Part shown: positions 55,450-64,000 of the stretch, piece after piece | Layout of the letters: every line of letters begins with the position of its first letter | Numbering within the stretch: position 1 is the first letter of the stretch | NCBI GenBank assembly: GCA_023101885.1 | Contig: JALPQD010000824.1 | Location: forward strand, 1 to 64,000 | Direction: 5' to 3' | Length of the DNA: 64,000 bases | From: Typhlomys cinereus | Taxonomy: Eukaryota > Chordata > Mammalia > Rodentia > Platacanthomyidae | Notes under the pieces: generated by a model | What the model saw: only the letters and a program-made list of their open reading frames with translations | Databases searched by the model: none | What the model was told of the DNA's origin: nothing | Made by a program: the position numbers and the translations under genes

Positions 55450-56190
55450 CCCAGGCTTAATCCTCAGTACCCCAAAAATAAATAATAAATTGGGACGTCG
55501 AGAAAACACTACATAAAGTACTTGACCACAAGTATGAAGAACTAAAAACAGCTCTACATGAAGTTAATGCAGTCACATCTGTCTATCGTCATAACACTTG
55601 CACAGTGAAATGGAAGACAGATGAGAAAAATCTCTAGAAGGCTGTAAGGGCACCCACATTCCCATGCACAAGCAGGTACCCACACAGAGATCATGCACAC
55701 ATAAATAATAAACTAAAAAATTATGTGCCAGCAATGCTTTATAGGCATGGAAAAATAATGGTTTGCATGTGGTTTTATTCCCCCAACGGCTCATGTGCAG
55801 GAGATTTGGAATCCAGTGGTGGTGAGGTGACGAACCCTTCAGGTTCTAGTGATCAACACTGAGGATAGCTTTACACCCTGATCCACCTCCCATGTATGAG
55901 GATCACAGGCGTGTACCCCTGTACTCAGCGTACCCCACCCTCGGGATTTCTATCATAGTAACAAAAACAAACTGAGATAAGGATGATGCCCCAAGAAGCC
56001 TTCAGACACTTTCTTTCCTGTGTCACTCCCAGCTCCCTGCCTGACCCTCCCAACTCTACACTGTCACCACAGCTTGCAACATGTGCGAAGCCTTGGTGAG
56101 GTCACAGGGAATCGGGGCTGCTGCTACCTGTACATGCAGGGACTGATGCAAGGGGCTGAAGAAACCATGCTCACATTTTTTATTGCTAAT
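55450..56190. other. No gene recognised
   Basis: Unremarkable sequence between the L1 fragment and the left edge of duplication block C. Confidence 0.35.
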
Positions 56191-57084
56191 ACTTCCATGA
56201 AGCAGAAAGTCACCTGGTATTCATTCATGCATGCATGGTCAACTGTACTCCTGGGAGCAACCCCTGGAGCAAAGAGGCCTGGCTTCTGAGTGACACATGA
56301 CCTGAGTAACAGGCCCGGCTGCTGAGTGACATGTGACCTGCACTACCTGAGAGACAGGAGCTATTCTCACTGGTTTGAGTCTCTCCACATCCTGCCTCTC
56401 AGCTTGCACTAAATTTGGCACTGAGCCCCCTGCAGAGGGTGTCTGAAGTCTCCACTGCAACCTCCTGAGAGCCTTCCATTGCACTGAACTCTGTCATCGA
56501 AAGGGGGGTGAGATTCCAATGCCACCGAGCAGAGGAGACAGCAGCACCACTGATGGTCTCCTGTCAGAGAGGAACATATGGCTTAGTGTAAAAGTGTCCA
56601 TCTGCCCACAGAAGAGCCACAGGGTCTTCTAGCAGGGAAAGGCTCAGTGCCTGGAAACGCCCAGAACTACACTTCCAGATACTAGAAAAGTTCCACAAAC
56701 ACATACACATAGTTTTAGAAGGAAGATCACCGTTAGATACTGTGGAGGTTGAATTAATTGACAAACTGACAACCAAGAGACAGATTGTATAGACTAAGGA
56801 TGACCTCTGGACATGCCCATGAGGGACAGACAGTTCTGTTTGCATGAATTATGTATGAAGATCCAGCCTAGCAGTGGATCCACCCTAGGCAAATGGCCCA
56901 GGACTGCGTAAAGATGGAGGGAGCAAGCCAAACACACAAACATGCATTGACTGGATGCTGTTGTGCCGGTGTGATCATCAACTGCTTTAAGCCCTTGCCC
57001 TGTGATGTTTCCACAAGAATGGACTGTAACCTGGAATTGCAGGCCAATTCAACCCTTGCTCCTCTAAGTTAGTTGTTTTGCTTT

Positions 57085-57990
57085 TGTGTGAGATATGGAG
57101 TTGTCAATTTGACCACTGCAGGCTGAGCACTGGACACTTTGTATGAGAAGAATTAGAGATGAAGCAAACCGCCAGGAGATTCTGGTGTGGGAAGACCCAC
57201 ACCATAGTGGGTAGGAACATTCCCTGGGCGGGTAGATGAGATAGAGCGACTGGTTCAGTAGTTGGCATTCTTCACCACGCTTTGGCAGTCTTGCACTCTG
57301 GCCAATAAGTTTAACCCCCCTCTTTTTTTTCCTCTTCTCCTTGCATTTTTTTCTTTTACAAGGATATTGAGTATTTATCCCAGCTTCCCTCCCTCCCATC
57401 TCTCTCCCATTCCCCCCTTCCTTTCACCATTCCCTCCCACTCCCACTCACCCTTCTACTTGCTTGCTTCTATGGACTCCTGTGTTCACTCTAGCTTGTCT
57501 CCTCCTGTGGGGGTTCAGGTCTCCAAGGTATTATCAAGTTACCTCTCTTCAGGCCACCCCACTGATATGTGCATTCCCCTTCACTCATCCAGCTTTAGAC
57601 CCAAAGATGTCCACTATGAGTTCCCAATCTGTGAGTATAACAACAGCTACCTACAGAGCCTTTGTTGTATTATATTCCTATCTGTAGGTTTATTGACTGT
57701 CTCCTTCCCTTTTTTTTTTTAGGTTCTTATTCTAGGTTACAGTAACAAGAATGGGTACCATTCTGACAAGCGGGTCTAGAATCCAATCAGAAAGCTGTTG
57801 GTTTCCTCCTTGGTAAGGTTTGCCCTTCTCTTAACAATACTATGGATACGTGCAGCCAATTTCTTCGGCTTGGTATTCATATGAGCTTTCCTGTAAAGCT
57901 GGACTGACAGCTGTAACTGGACAATCATAAGCCAGAATAAAACCTCTTGTTCCCTTAGACTCTTTGAGAACAAATTTATCAGCAACATGA
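57085..57990 (+). repeat. GAATAAACC-family dispersed repeat interrupted by L1
   Basis: Left part 57085-57310 (GGGAAGACCCACACCATAGT, ACTCTGGCCAATAAG), right part 57725-57990 (TAACTGGACAATCATAAGCC, AATAAAACCTCTTGTTCCC), split by a pyrimidine-rich L1-type segment. The whole unit is absent from the matching place near 11435 in the intact copy. Confidence 0.6.
57310..57725 (-). mobile_element. L1 3'-region fragment, minus strand, nested
   Basis: CTTTTACAAGGATATTGAGT through CACTCATCCAGCTTTAGACC matches 10240-10500, which I take to be antisense L1 3' region. Confidence 0.5.
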
Positions 57991-58149
57991 AAGAAAACTG
58001 CAACAGTTACTGTAGCAATATGCAAAGAAATAAGACAAGCTCCTTATTTGTAAATGGTCAATGCATTCATCTATAAGGTCCCTGAGCTCTCAGGTACAAG
58101 AGGGAAAGTTAGAAAAAAGGACCTGGGAAGACAAACCACAACACTTTCC

Positions 58150-58563
58150 TCAGGGATTAGAGAATTGGCCACAGAACAGAATCGCTTTGGTCTTGCAGCA
58201 CTGGATGAAGAAAAGGAAGGGATGGTCAGCACAGAAACTGAGTGGGGAAGGCGAGAACAAAGTGCACTTCAGGAGAAGGTCATTTTGAGTACTGGCTGTG
58301 GCCTCAGTGCCCTCCTCATTGACCGCCACAAAGGACTTGTGCACAGCCTTGGAGAGAAACAGGCCTTTCCTGGATGACATTCCAGAAAAGTCAGCCCATG
58401 TTGGGTCAAAGGTGTCAGTCATGCCCAGACCGCGAAGGACTTCCCCCATGTCATAATTCTCCTCCAGTTTAAACCGAGGGAGGTAAACATCCACTTCTTG
58501 TTCATACATCTTCTCCAGCATCATCCACTCTTTCAACTTCTCCTAAGTTATTTCTTTTTCCAC
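58150..58563 (-). pseudogene. Serpinb6: Serpinb6-like copy C, exon 7 with premature TAG
   Basis: The exon opens VEKEIT then TAG (58545-58543), where the intact gene has TAC (Tyr252). After it the frame stays open for 130 codons, ending SNP and TGA (58152-58150). It keeps [11 protein letters not shown], hinge [10 protein letters not shown] and [11 protein letters not shown]. The loop aligns with P1-P1' = Lys-Cys and has three extra residues on the P' side, making the exon nine bases longer (414 against 405). The polyA hexamer position reads AATAAG. The open frame after a single nonsense change suggests recent loss, a polymorphism or an assembly error. Confidence 0.9.
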
Positions 58564-58639
58564 CTGGAAGAGAGTTGAAGGCATCAAGACTCAGGACAGT
58601 GCTATCTCACAGAACCACACGCGATGATAGAAAGTACTG

Positions 58640-58765
58640 CGCAGAGCTGCCTGGCTTGGGGGAGAAGGGTAGCCTGGAGAGGGTGGGGGATCATTTGGGG
58701 CTGAAATATCTCCTAAATATTCTTGGGCCCAGAGTTCTACCCCCAGCACTACAAATAAAGGAAAA
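58640..58765 (+). repeat. tRNA/ID-like SINE shared with intact copy
   Basis: AGAGCTGCCTGGCTTGGGGG through CAGAGTTCTACCCCCAGCAC then A-rich tail, in the same intron place as 12070-12195. The CCCCAGCAC end is ID-like. Confidence 0.65.
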
Positions 58766-58848
58766 AGGAAAAAGAAAACAAACTAATGAGGAATTTGGCA
58801 GAGCTTCTATACCTAATAATATCTCCCAGTCAGGACTCATACAATTAC

Positions 58849-59001
58849 CTCTCTCAAATCAACGTGCTCATCCGGAAGCATGATGATCATGTGCAGCTCC
58901 AAGTCAAGATATGGAAGTGCCAGAATCTGAGTGGATAGCTCTTCTACATAGGTCAGCTTGAAACGAGAACTGTGGAACATCATTTGCACAGGTTTTTTCT
59001 T
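58849..59001 (-). pseudogene. Serpinb6: Serpinb6-like copy C, exon 6
   Basis: The exon has 51 open codons with good splice sites (acceptor AG 59003-59002, donor GT 58848-58847), encoding [21 protein letters not shown] through [14 protein letters not shown]. It is intact in itself; the call as pseudogene rests on the stop in exon 7. Exons 5 to 1 would lie beyond 64000. Confidence 0.88.
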
Positions 59002-59862
59002 CTGTAAAGAAAATGGATAAATATTAGACTGAGAGAAGACACAACCAACATACTGGGTAAACTCAACAGTTTGTTCCCCACAAGCACTTTCTTGATCATA
59101 TTTCCAGAACGCTCCTTCAGTCCTTCAACCTCTGCTATGGTTTACATCTTACCCTCCCCACAAAGACCCACTTCTCAAGACTTGGTCCTCAGGGTGGAAC
59201 AACTAGTAGGTGGTGGAATATTTGCTAAGACTGAAAGGAGGCACTTAAGTCATCAAGTGTTTGGCCTTGAAGGGAACTGTAGGAACTGATAAAGTTTTCC
59301 CTTTCCCATGCTCCACCCTCTGCAATCCCAGACCAGCACAAAACCTGACCTTACATAATCCTTAGTCACTTACCTCATGGCCACAGAGGCTGAGATAGAG
59401 GCAGACCACATACTTCCTGACCTGGATAAGGGACCAAAAATTTCACCATGTAAGTCTTTAATTCATTCCCCTTTGTCCTCTACTCCACCCACAAGCCCAC
59501 CAACTTTCTTTGGACCTTCATCCTTTCCCACAAGGATAGCCCTGCAGATGATTCCAATACACAACCTTCGTTTCCATCTGTGTGGCTTACTAGGATGGGA
59601 GCCAGAGAACCTTAAAGGACCTGGTTTCCTCTTCCTTCCCTTCATTTTTGAAAGCTTTTTGAACAGTCTTGTTCCACCACCTCTTCCCATCATTGCATTC
59701 CAGCAACTTCAGACAGACCTAAATGCCATGGGTCCATGTCATCCTAGATGGACCCTCCAAAGCACCTCAAAGAGAAACCTGTTGCCACAGTAAGTCAGAT
59801 ACCTCAGGAGTTGTTGAATGACATGAACTGACTGACTCTTATGAAGTTTTAGAATAGGACCA

Positions 59863-60400
59863 TGCTGGGAAGGTCATTGAAGGTCTTTGAAAGTTATTCC
59901 CCCTTGCTGGGATTATCCTGTGGGAACACACCCTGTGAATCTGGAGGAACTGGTTCTAATCCTTTACAGAGACAGAGTTGCCAGCTCCCCCAACAGCTCT
60001 GTTCATGAAAGGATAAGGAGATGAGCTCTCCATTGCTGATAAACTCAGCCACAAGATCAGCTGGGCGGGGCCTCAATGTGAACAGACCAATGAGAACCAA
60101 AATGAAGATTGGACCAAAAGCTCCAATCATGTTTGTAGAAACTGGAGCTCACCAATAACAAAAAGCCACTCCCCCCCTCTAGACTTAGCTAATCCTATAA
60201 ATACCCCTGACCCTGACAGCCGTCTTTGGCTTCCTTGCTGCTCATGGAGTCCATGACTTCTTTTCCCACTCTCTCTCCCCTCACAGAATCCATGTCTGTG
60301 AGTTTTGTTCTTTCTCTCCTCTAATAAAATCCACCTTAATCCTCTATGCATGTTATGGTCTCAATCTTTGACTCCTGAACACAAGAACCTGGACAAAACC
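59863..60400 (+). mobile_element. Probable solo LTR, specific to copy C
   Basis: About 540 bp without counterpart in the aligned intron of the intact gene (near 13755). It contains a CCAATGAGAACC-like box, TATAAATACCCCTGACCC near 60196 and CTAATAAAATCC near 60322, spaced as in a retroviral LTR promoter and polyA signal. The exact ends and target duplication were not resolved. Confidence 0.55.
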
Positions 60401-60775
60401 CCTCCCCAAAAGAACCCAATCTCTAAACACTGAGAATCAAAATCCTTGTTGATCTCATTTAGTCTCATGAAATTGAAATTAATTTTCAAATTTACAGTTC
60501 TAACCCAGAAATCCCCCCAAACTCCAGATTCATGTTTTACTGCCTGCCAAACCCTGAACTTAGAAATGAAGAAATACACACCAGGAAACTTTGGATTATA
60601 TCTCTCTATTTCTTTCTAAATCTCCTCTTGCCTATAATCGCTACCTGTCTTGGTTGACAGTGATGTCCTTCTCTCAAGTGCCAGAAAGATTAGGTGTCCC
60701 TGACTCATCTTTCCTTCAAGACTTTGCATCTGACTCGTTAACAAAGTGAACTGACTATCTTTTTGAAATATAGCC

Positions 60776-61192
60776 TGAAAGGACAGAAGCAACTCCATCT
60801 TGTTCATTTGCTGCCTCTCTGACCTGCCCTGTCCTAACCGAAAATTTCCCACCCTGTTCCAGGGAAAAATCACAAAATAGCACCCTTCAGTCAGCTACCA
60901 GAAACATTCTGAAACGGTTATGTTTTATGCCAAAATTACCTTTTCTCCCAGCACCAACCAATCACATTAAATGTCACCAGCATTCCCTATCTAACCCACC
61001 TCTACACTGCACACCTGCTTGTAGTTTTTGCCTTTAAAAGGACCACCCTCCATGCCCTCAGGGTTGCAGTTTCAGCTCCGGAGCCTGACTGTGTCCCTAA
61101 TCAATTATTTGTTCTCCTGTAATCAATAAACTGTTTCTGTTTAACCCACATGTAGTTGTTTTTGTGATCACCGTGGTCTCGGACCCAACATC
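60776..61192 (+). repeat. 5' LTR of the provirus
   Basis: Starts TGAAAGGACAGAAGC. TATA-like TTTAAAA is at 61033-61039 and AATAAA at 61125-61130, ending near GGACCCAACA. Over about 270 alignable bases of its right part I counted roughly 30 differences from the 3' LTR, plus U3 indels, so the insertion is not recent. Confidence 0.9.
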
Positions 61193-61193
61193 C

Positions 61194-61211
61194 TGGGGGC
61201 TTGTCTGGGAT
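61194..61211 (+). promoter_or_regulatory. Primer binding site, tRNA-Pro type
   Basis: TGGGGGCTTGTCTGGGAT differs from the usual proline-tRNA primer site at two positions, both C to T at former CpG sites. Confidence 0.88.
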
Positions 61212-61581
61212 TGCAACCTGAGGAGGAATGCTGCGGCATCAACAGTTTATGTGAGAACCAGGGGGTTGTCCGAATGGTGAGTCACAGAAAGCTCTCATCT
61301 GGTTTTTCTGGTGTCTGGACAATTTGGGGCTCCACAGAGAATAGAAAGACACACTATTGATCTGGAGCCAGAGGAAATTGGACTCCCCAATCCTCCCCCG
61401 GGTCAACAATTCATTGAATTGCCCACATTTGGTGTCAGGTCCCTTCCTCTCGTAGGGGAACTGCCGCAGCGCCCCTCCCTCTTCCTTAAGCAGTTTCACT
61501 TCCCATAGGTTCCACCTTTTTGGTCTCTCTATTCTTTGTCTCCTCCTAGTGGCTGTCCTCCTTTCTTACCTCCTCTTCACT

Positions 61582-61728
61582 ATGGGACAGTCCTCCTCAC
61601 AGCCCAATTCTCCCCTAGATCTTATGATCTTTCATTTTAAAGACTTTCAGAGGCTGCAGGAACACGTTATTTCTGGATGTCTGAGGATCCTCTGCACACT
61701 GGATTGGCAGGATTTTCAGGTCGATTAG
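61582..61728 (+). pseudogene. gag: gag fragment: matrix start
   Basis: ATG followed by Gly-Gln, the myristoylation-type start of gammaretroviral Gag, then 46 further codons to a TAG at 61726. It includes LCTLDWQDFQ, a matrix-like tryptophan motif. The frame is broken here and the rest of matrix is not readable. Confidence 0.7.
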
Positions 61729-61863
61729 CCCTCAGAAGGATCCCTGAGTGTTCCCTTCCTCCTTTGCATCCAAGATGTCATCTACGGCTGTCCTGGACAC
61801 CAGACCAAATTCCCTAATTCATGTCTATCCTCAGCACCTCTCCCCTTCCTCTCTCCCCTCCAC

Positions 61864-61864
<1 letters not shown>

Positions 61865-61918
<54 letters not shown>

Positions 61919-61925
61919 TCTCTCT
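61865..61925 (+). repeat. (CT)n tract inside the provirus
   Basis: About 50 bp of CT within the gag region, probably expanded after integration. Confidence 0.9.
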
Positions 61926-62129
61926 CCTAGAAACAATTTTCTTCACTCACCAGTCTACTTGGGAGGCCCAGCAATGATCTGGCTACCATTAATAAAACTT
62001 CCCATCTTTCAGGCCCCAATGGGACAACTCTCCAGAAGAGGGAGCATGTAAAAGTCTATTGCCAGATTCTTATGGGGGGTCTTTGGACCACTGCTAGGCA
62101 CCCCACAAATTTATCTAAAGTTAGTTCAT

Positions 62130-62566
62130 TTTTCAGGACAAAAATGAGACTCCCGCCACCTACCTTGAGAGACTATTAGACACTTACCAGACCTATACTC
62201 CAATTGACCCAGAGGCACCCAAAAAGCAGAGGGCCATTAACGAGGCCTTCGTTGTCCAATCTACTCCTGACATAAAGAAAAAGCTACAACATATTGAGGG
62301 CTTTGAAGGTAAGAACCGTTCTGAACTCATGGAAATTGCTATCAGAACTTGTAACAATAGGGAGAGCCCAGAAGATAAACAAACCAAAGGACTGACTACG
62401 ATCCTCCTAATGTCCATCACAAGAGTATCAACTCCCCCCCATGCACAACCCCCTCCTTTATCTCAAGGGGGCTATCCCAAGGAACCCAGAACCCAGGGGG
62501 GGGATCGCCTCTTGAGAAACCAATGTGCTTACTGCAGAGAACTTGCACACTGAAAACGGGAATGCA
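62130..62566 (+). pseudogene. gag: gag fragment: capsid C-terminus and nucleocapsid zinc knuckle
   Basis: The frame is open from about 62130 to 62553. TYLERLLDTYQTYTP and VQSTPDIKKKLQ match the major-homology side of gammaretroviral capsid. A single CCHC knuckle follows (Cys codons 62524 and 62533, His 62548, Cys 62563), with a TGA at 62551-62553 between His and the last Cys. Confidence 0.85.
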
Positions 62567-62599
62567 TCAGATGCAAACGGCAGGACACCCTAATCAGAA

Positions 62600-63000
62600 A
62601 CCCATAAAAACCCTCAGTCTCACCAATTGAAGGAGCTTATCATCCCTCCTCGAACTTTGGGTAACCCTGAATGTGGAGGGGCAAGCAATACACTTTACCA
62701 ACCTGTACCCATGGACCACAAAAGTCACCTGGAATACCTGTTATTTCCTGTCAGGAAACTGGGAAGAGAAGACTACAGACTGGTACAAGACCTGAGGGAA
62801 GTGAACAAACTAGGTAGAAGATACACACCCTACTGTTCCTAATCCCTATACCCTCCTGAGTTCCTTGCCATCAGATAAGCAAATCTACACTGTCTTAGAT
62901 TTAAAGATGCCTTCTTTAGCATTCCCCTGCATAAGGACAGCCAGCCCATCTTTGCCTTTGAATGACAAGACCCAGATATGCAATTCAATGGACAATTGAT
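62600..63000 (+). pseudogene. pol: pol fragment: reverse transcriptase N-terminal part
   Basis: DYRLVQDLREVNK near 62770-62812 is the conserved fingers motif of gammaretroviral reverse transcriptase. The frame stops at 62840, and degraded similarity ([13 protein letters not shown]) continues to about 63000. There is no YXDD catalytic motif, because the sequence ends before it. Confidence 0.85.
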
Positions 63001-63014
63001 ATTGGGGGCGGGGG

Positions 63015-63513
63015 ACCCAATTATCAGCACCTTAATGATATTATAGACCAGGAGCTAAATCGATTACATAGAGACACTTCCTACTTAGAATCTCAAGTAG
63101 ACTCCCTAGCTGAAATGGTCTTACAAAATGGAGAGGCCTAGATTTGCTCTTCCTTAGGAAGGGGGGCTCTGCATCACCTTAGGAGAAACCTGCTGTTTTT
63201 ACGCTAACCACTCAGTGGTAGTTAGGAATACACTCCAGGAATTAAAAACAAGCCTGCTTAATCAAGAAAAAGAGAGAGGACAGTCTTATTCCACATATCA
63301 CAAATTTTTAAGTGGTCCCCATGGATGACAACTCTCTTTTTTGCCCAGGCTGGGCCCTTAATATTGTTTTCCCTGCTTTTAACCTTTGGCCCCTGTGTAA
63401 TTAACGTTCTGGTAAACTTTGTTCAAAAACGTGTCTCAGCAATTAGACAATTAATCCTGGGGTCCCATTACTTGCCCCTCGATACTGAAGATTCCTGTGA
63501 ATCGAGGATTTAA
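63015..63513 (+). pseudogene. env: env fragment: transmembrane subunit
   Basis: A heptad-like segment is followed by the CX6CC motif (63170-63196) and a hydrophobic membrane span within 63330-63420, then a short tail. Stops occur upstream and between these parts. The surface subunit, fusion peptide and receptor-binding domain are absent. Confidence 0.82.
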
Positions 63514-63539
63514 TTCAATTTCAAAACTCAAGGGGGGAA

Positions 63540-63950
63540 TGAAAGGACAGAAGCAACTCCATTTTGTCCATTTGCTGCCTCTGACCTGCCCTGCCCTAAC
63601 TGAAAATCCCCACCCTCCAGTCAGCTACCAGAATGCTTAACTACACTGTTAGGATAGCTACCAAACATCCTGAAATAGTTATGTTTTATGCCCAAACTAC
63701 CTTTTCTCCCAGCACCAACCAATCACATTAAATGTCACCAGCACTCCCTATCCCCAACTCCCAGACTGCACACCTGCTTGCGGTTTTTGCCTTTAAAAGA
63801 ACCACCCTCCGTGCCCTCAGGGTTGCAGTTTCAGCTCCAGAGCCTGACTGTGTCCCTAATGGATTAGTTATTCTCCTGTGATCAATAAACTGTTTCTATT
63901 TAAACCACGTGTTGTTGTCCTCATGATTGTCATGGTCTTGGACCCAACTC
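63540..63950 (+). repeat. 3' LTR of the provirus
   Basis: Starts after the polypurine tract CAAGGGGGGAA. TTTAAAA at 63792-63798 and AATAAA at 63884-63889. U3 contains a partial duplication (CAGCTACCAGAATG and TAGCTACCAAACAT) not present in the 5' LTR. Confidence 0.9.
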
Positions 63951-64000
63951 AGCCCAAATCTGACCTTTTTCTACACTACAATTCATGCAATTATTGTAGT

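Larger units (their letters stand above)
60776..63950 (+). mobile_element. Internally deleted gammaretrovirus-like provirus
   Basis: Two LTRs flank about 2.35 kb with, in order, a proline-tRNA primer site, a matrix start, capsid C-terminus and nucleocapsid knuckle, the N-terminal part of reverse transcriptase, and then directly the transmembrane envelope part and polypurine tract. Protease, most of pol and the surface envelope are missing, and every remaining frame has stops. The flanks are AGCC (60772-60775) and AGCC (63951-63954), a 4-bp duplication typical of this virus class. It sits in the presumed intron 5 of serpin copy C, in the opposite orientation to the gene. It is defective by inspection. 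Confidence 0.93.
56190..64000. repeat. Segmental duplication block C (paralogue of serpin 3' end, 10620-14120)
   Basis: Collinear with 10620-14120: AGAAAGTCACCTGG at the left, ATGGTCTCCTGTCAG, GGAATTGC-GCCAATTCAACCC, exons 7 and 6, the shared intronic SINE and intron 5 up to and past the provirus. Copy-specific insertions are 57080-58000, about 59863-60400 and 60776-63950. The paralogy continues to the window edge. Confidence 0.9.

Noticed and set aside
60776..63950. Possibility that the provirus encodes an intact envelope (syncytin-like)
   Set aside because: The surface subunit is absent and the transmembrane part has several stops. Only the last 62 codons are open.

Overview
The window is nuclear DNA from a mammal, almost certainly a rodent. 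The evidence is a multi-exon clade-B serpin gene of Serpinb6 type with GT-AG introns, B1 (7SL-derived), ID-like and B4-like SINEs, antisense L1 fragments, MaLR-type LTRs and a gammaretrovirus-like endogenous provirus. An abundant SINE has a B2/ID-like tRNA head but an unfamiliar body ending in a (CA)n tract, so I do not think this is mouse or rat. Species cannot be fixed from sequence alone; a jerboa or other non-murid rodent is possible.

The only intact protein gene I can support is on the minus strand. Six coding exons (exon 2 at 24064-23900, exon 3 at 19767-19615, exon 4 at 18029-17912, exon 5 at 15764-15622, exon 6 at 12647-12492, exon 7 at 11978-11574) join in frame to a 379-residue Serpinb6-like intracellular serpin. 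A non-coding first exon probably lies in the CpG-rich block near 29.4-29.9 kb, and a polyadenylation hexamer is at 11469-11464.

The rest of the window records segmental duplication of this locus. Block B (about 35.4-40.8 kb) is a decayed copy of intron 2, exon 2 and intron 1 and keeps only the end of exon 2 at about 37.7 kb. Block C (about 56.2 kb to the window end) is a copy of the gene's 3' end, with exon 7 (58563-58150) and exon 6 (59001-58849). Its exon 7 has an in-frame TAG seven codons in, and its polyA hexamer is altered, so it is probably a pseudogene or dying paralogue. Its reactive loop nevertheless differs clearly from that of the intact gene. Exons 5 to 1 of copy C would lie beyond the right edge.

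Copy C was later hit by an internally deleted gammaretrovirus-like provirus (60776-63950). The intact gene's intron 5 keeps the matching empty site at 14067-14070, which defines a 4-bp target duplication. A probable solo LTR (about 59.86-60.4 kb) and a nested repeat (about 57.08-58.0 kb) are also specific to copy C, while an eight-unit 28-bp minisatellite in intron 6 is specific to the intact gene.

The rest is intron or intergenic DNA made of SINEs, L1 pieces, LTRs and simple repeats, plus unrecognised sequence. I found no prokaryotic-type system, CRISPR array, tRNA or rRNA gene, and no convincing evidence of a novel molecular system. The most interesting biology is reactive-loop diversification and decay inside a serpin cluster.
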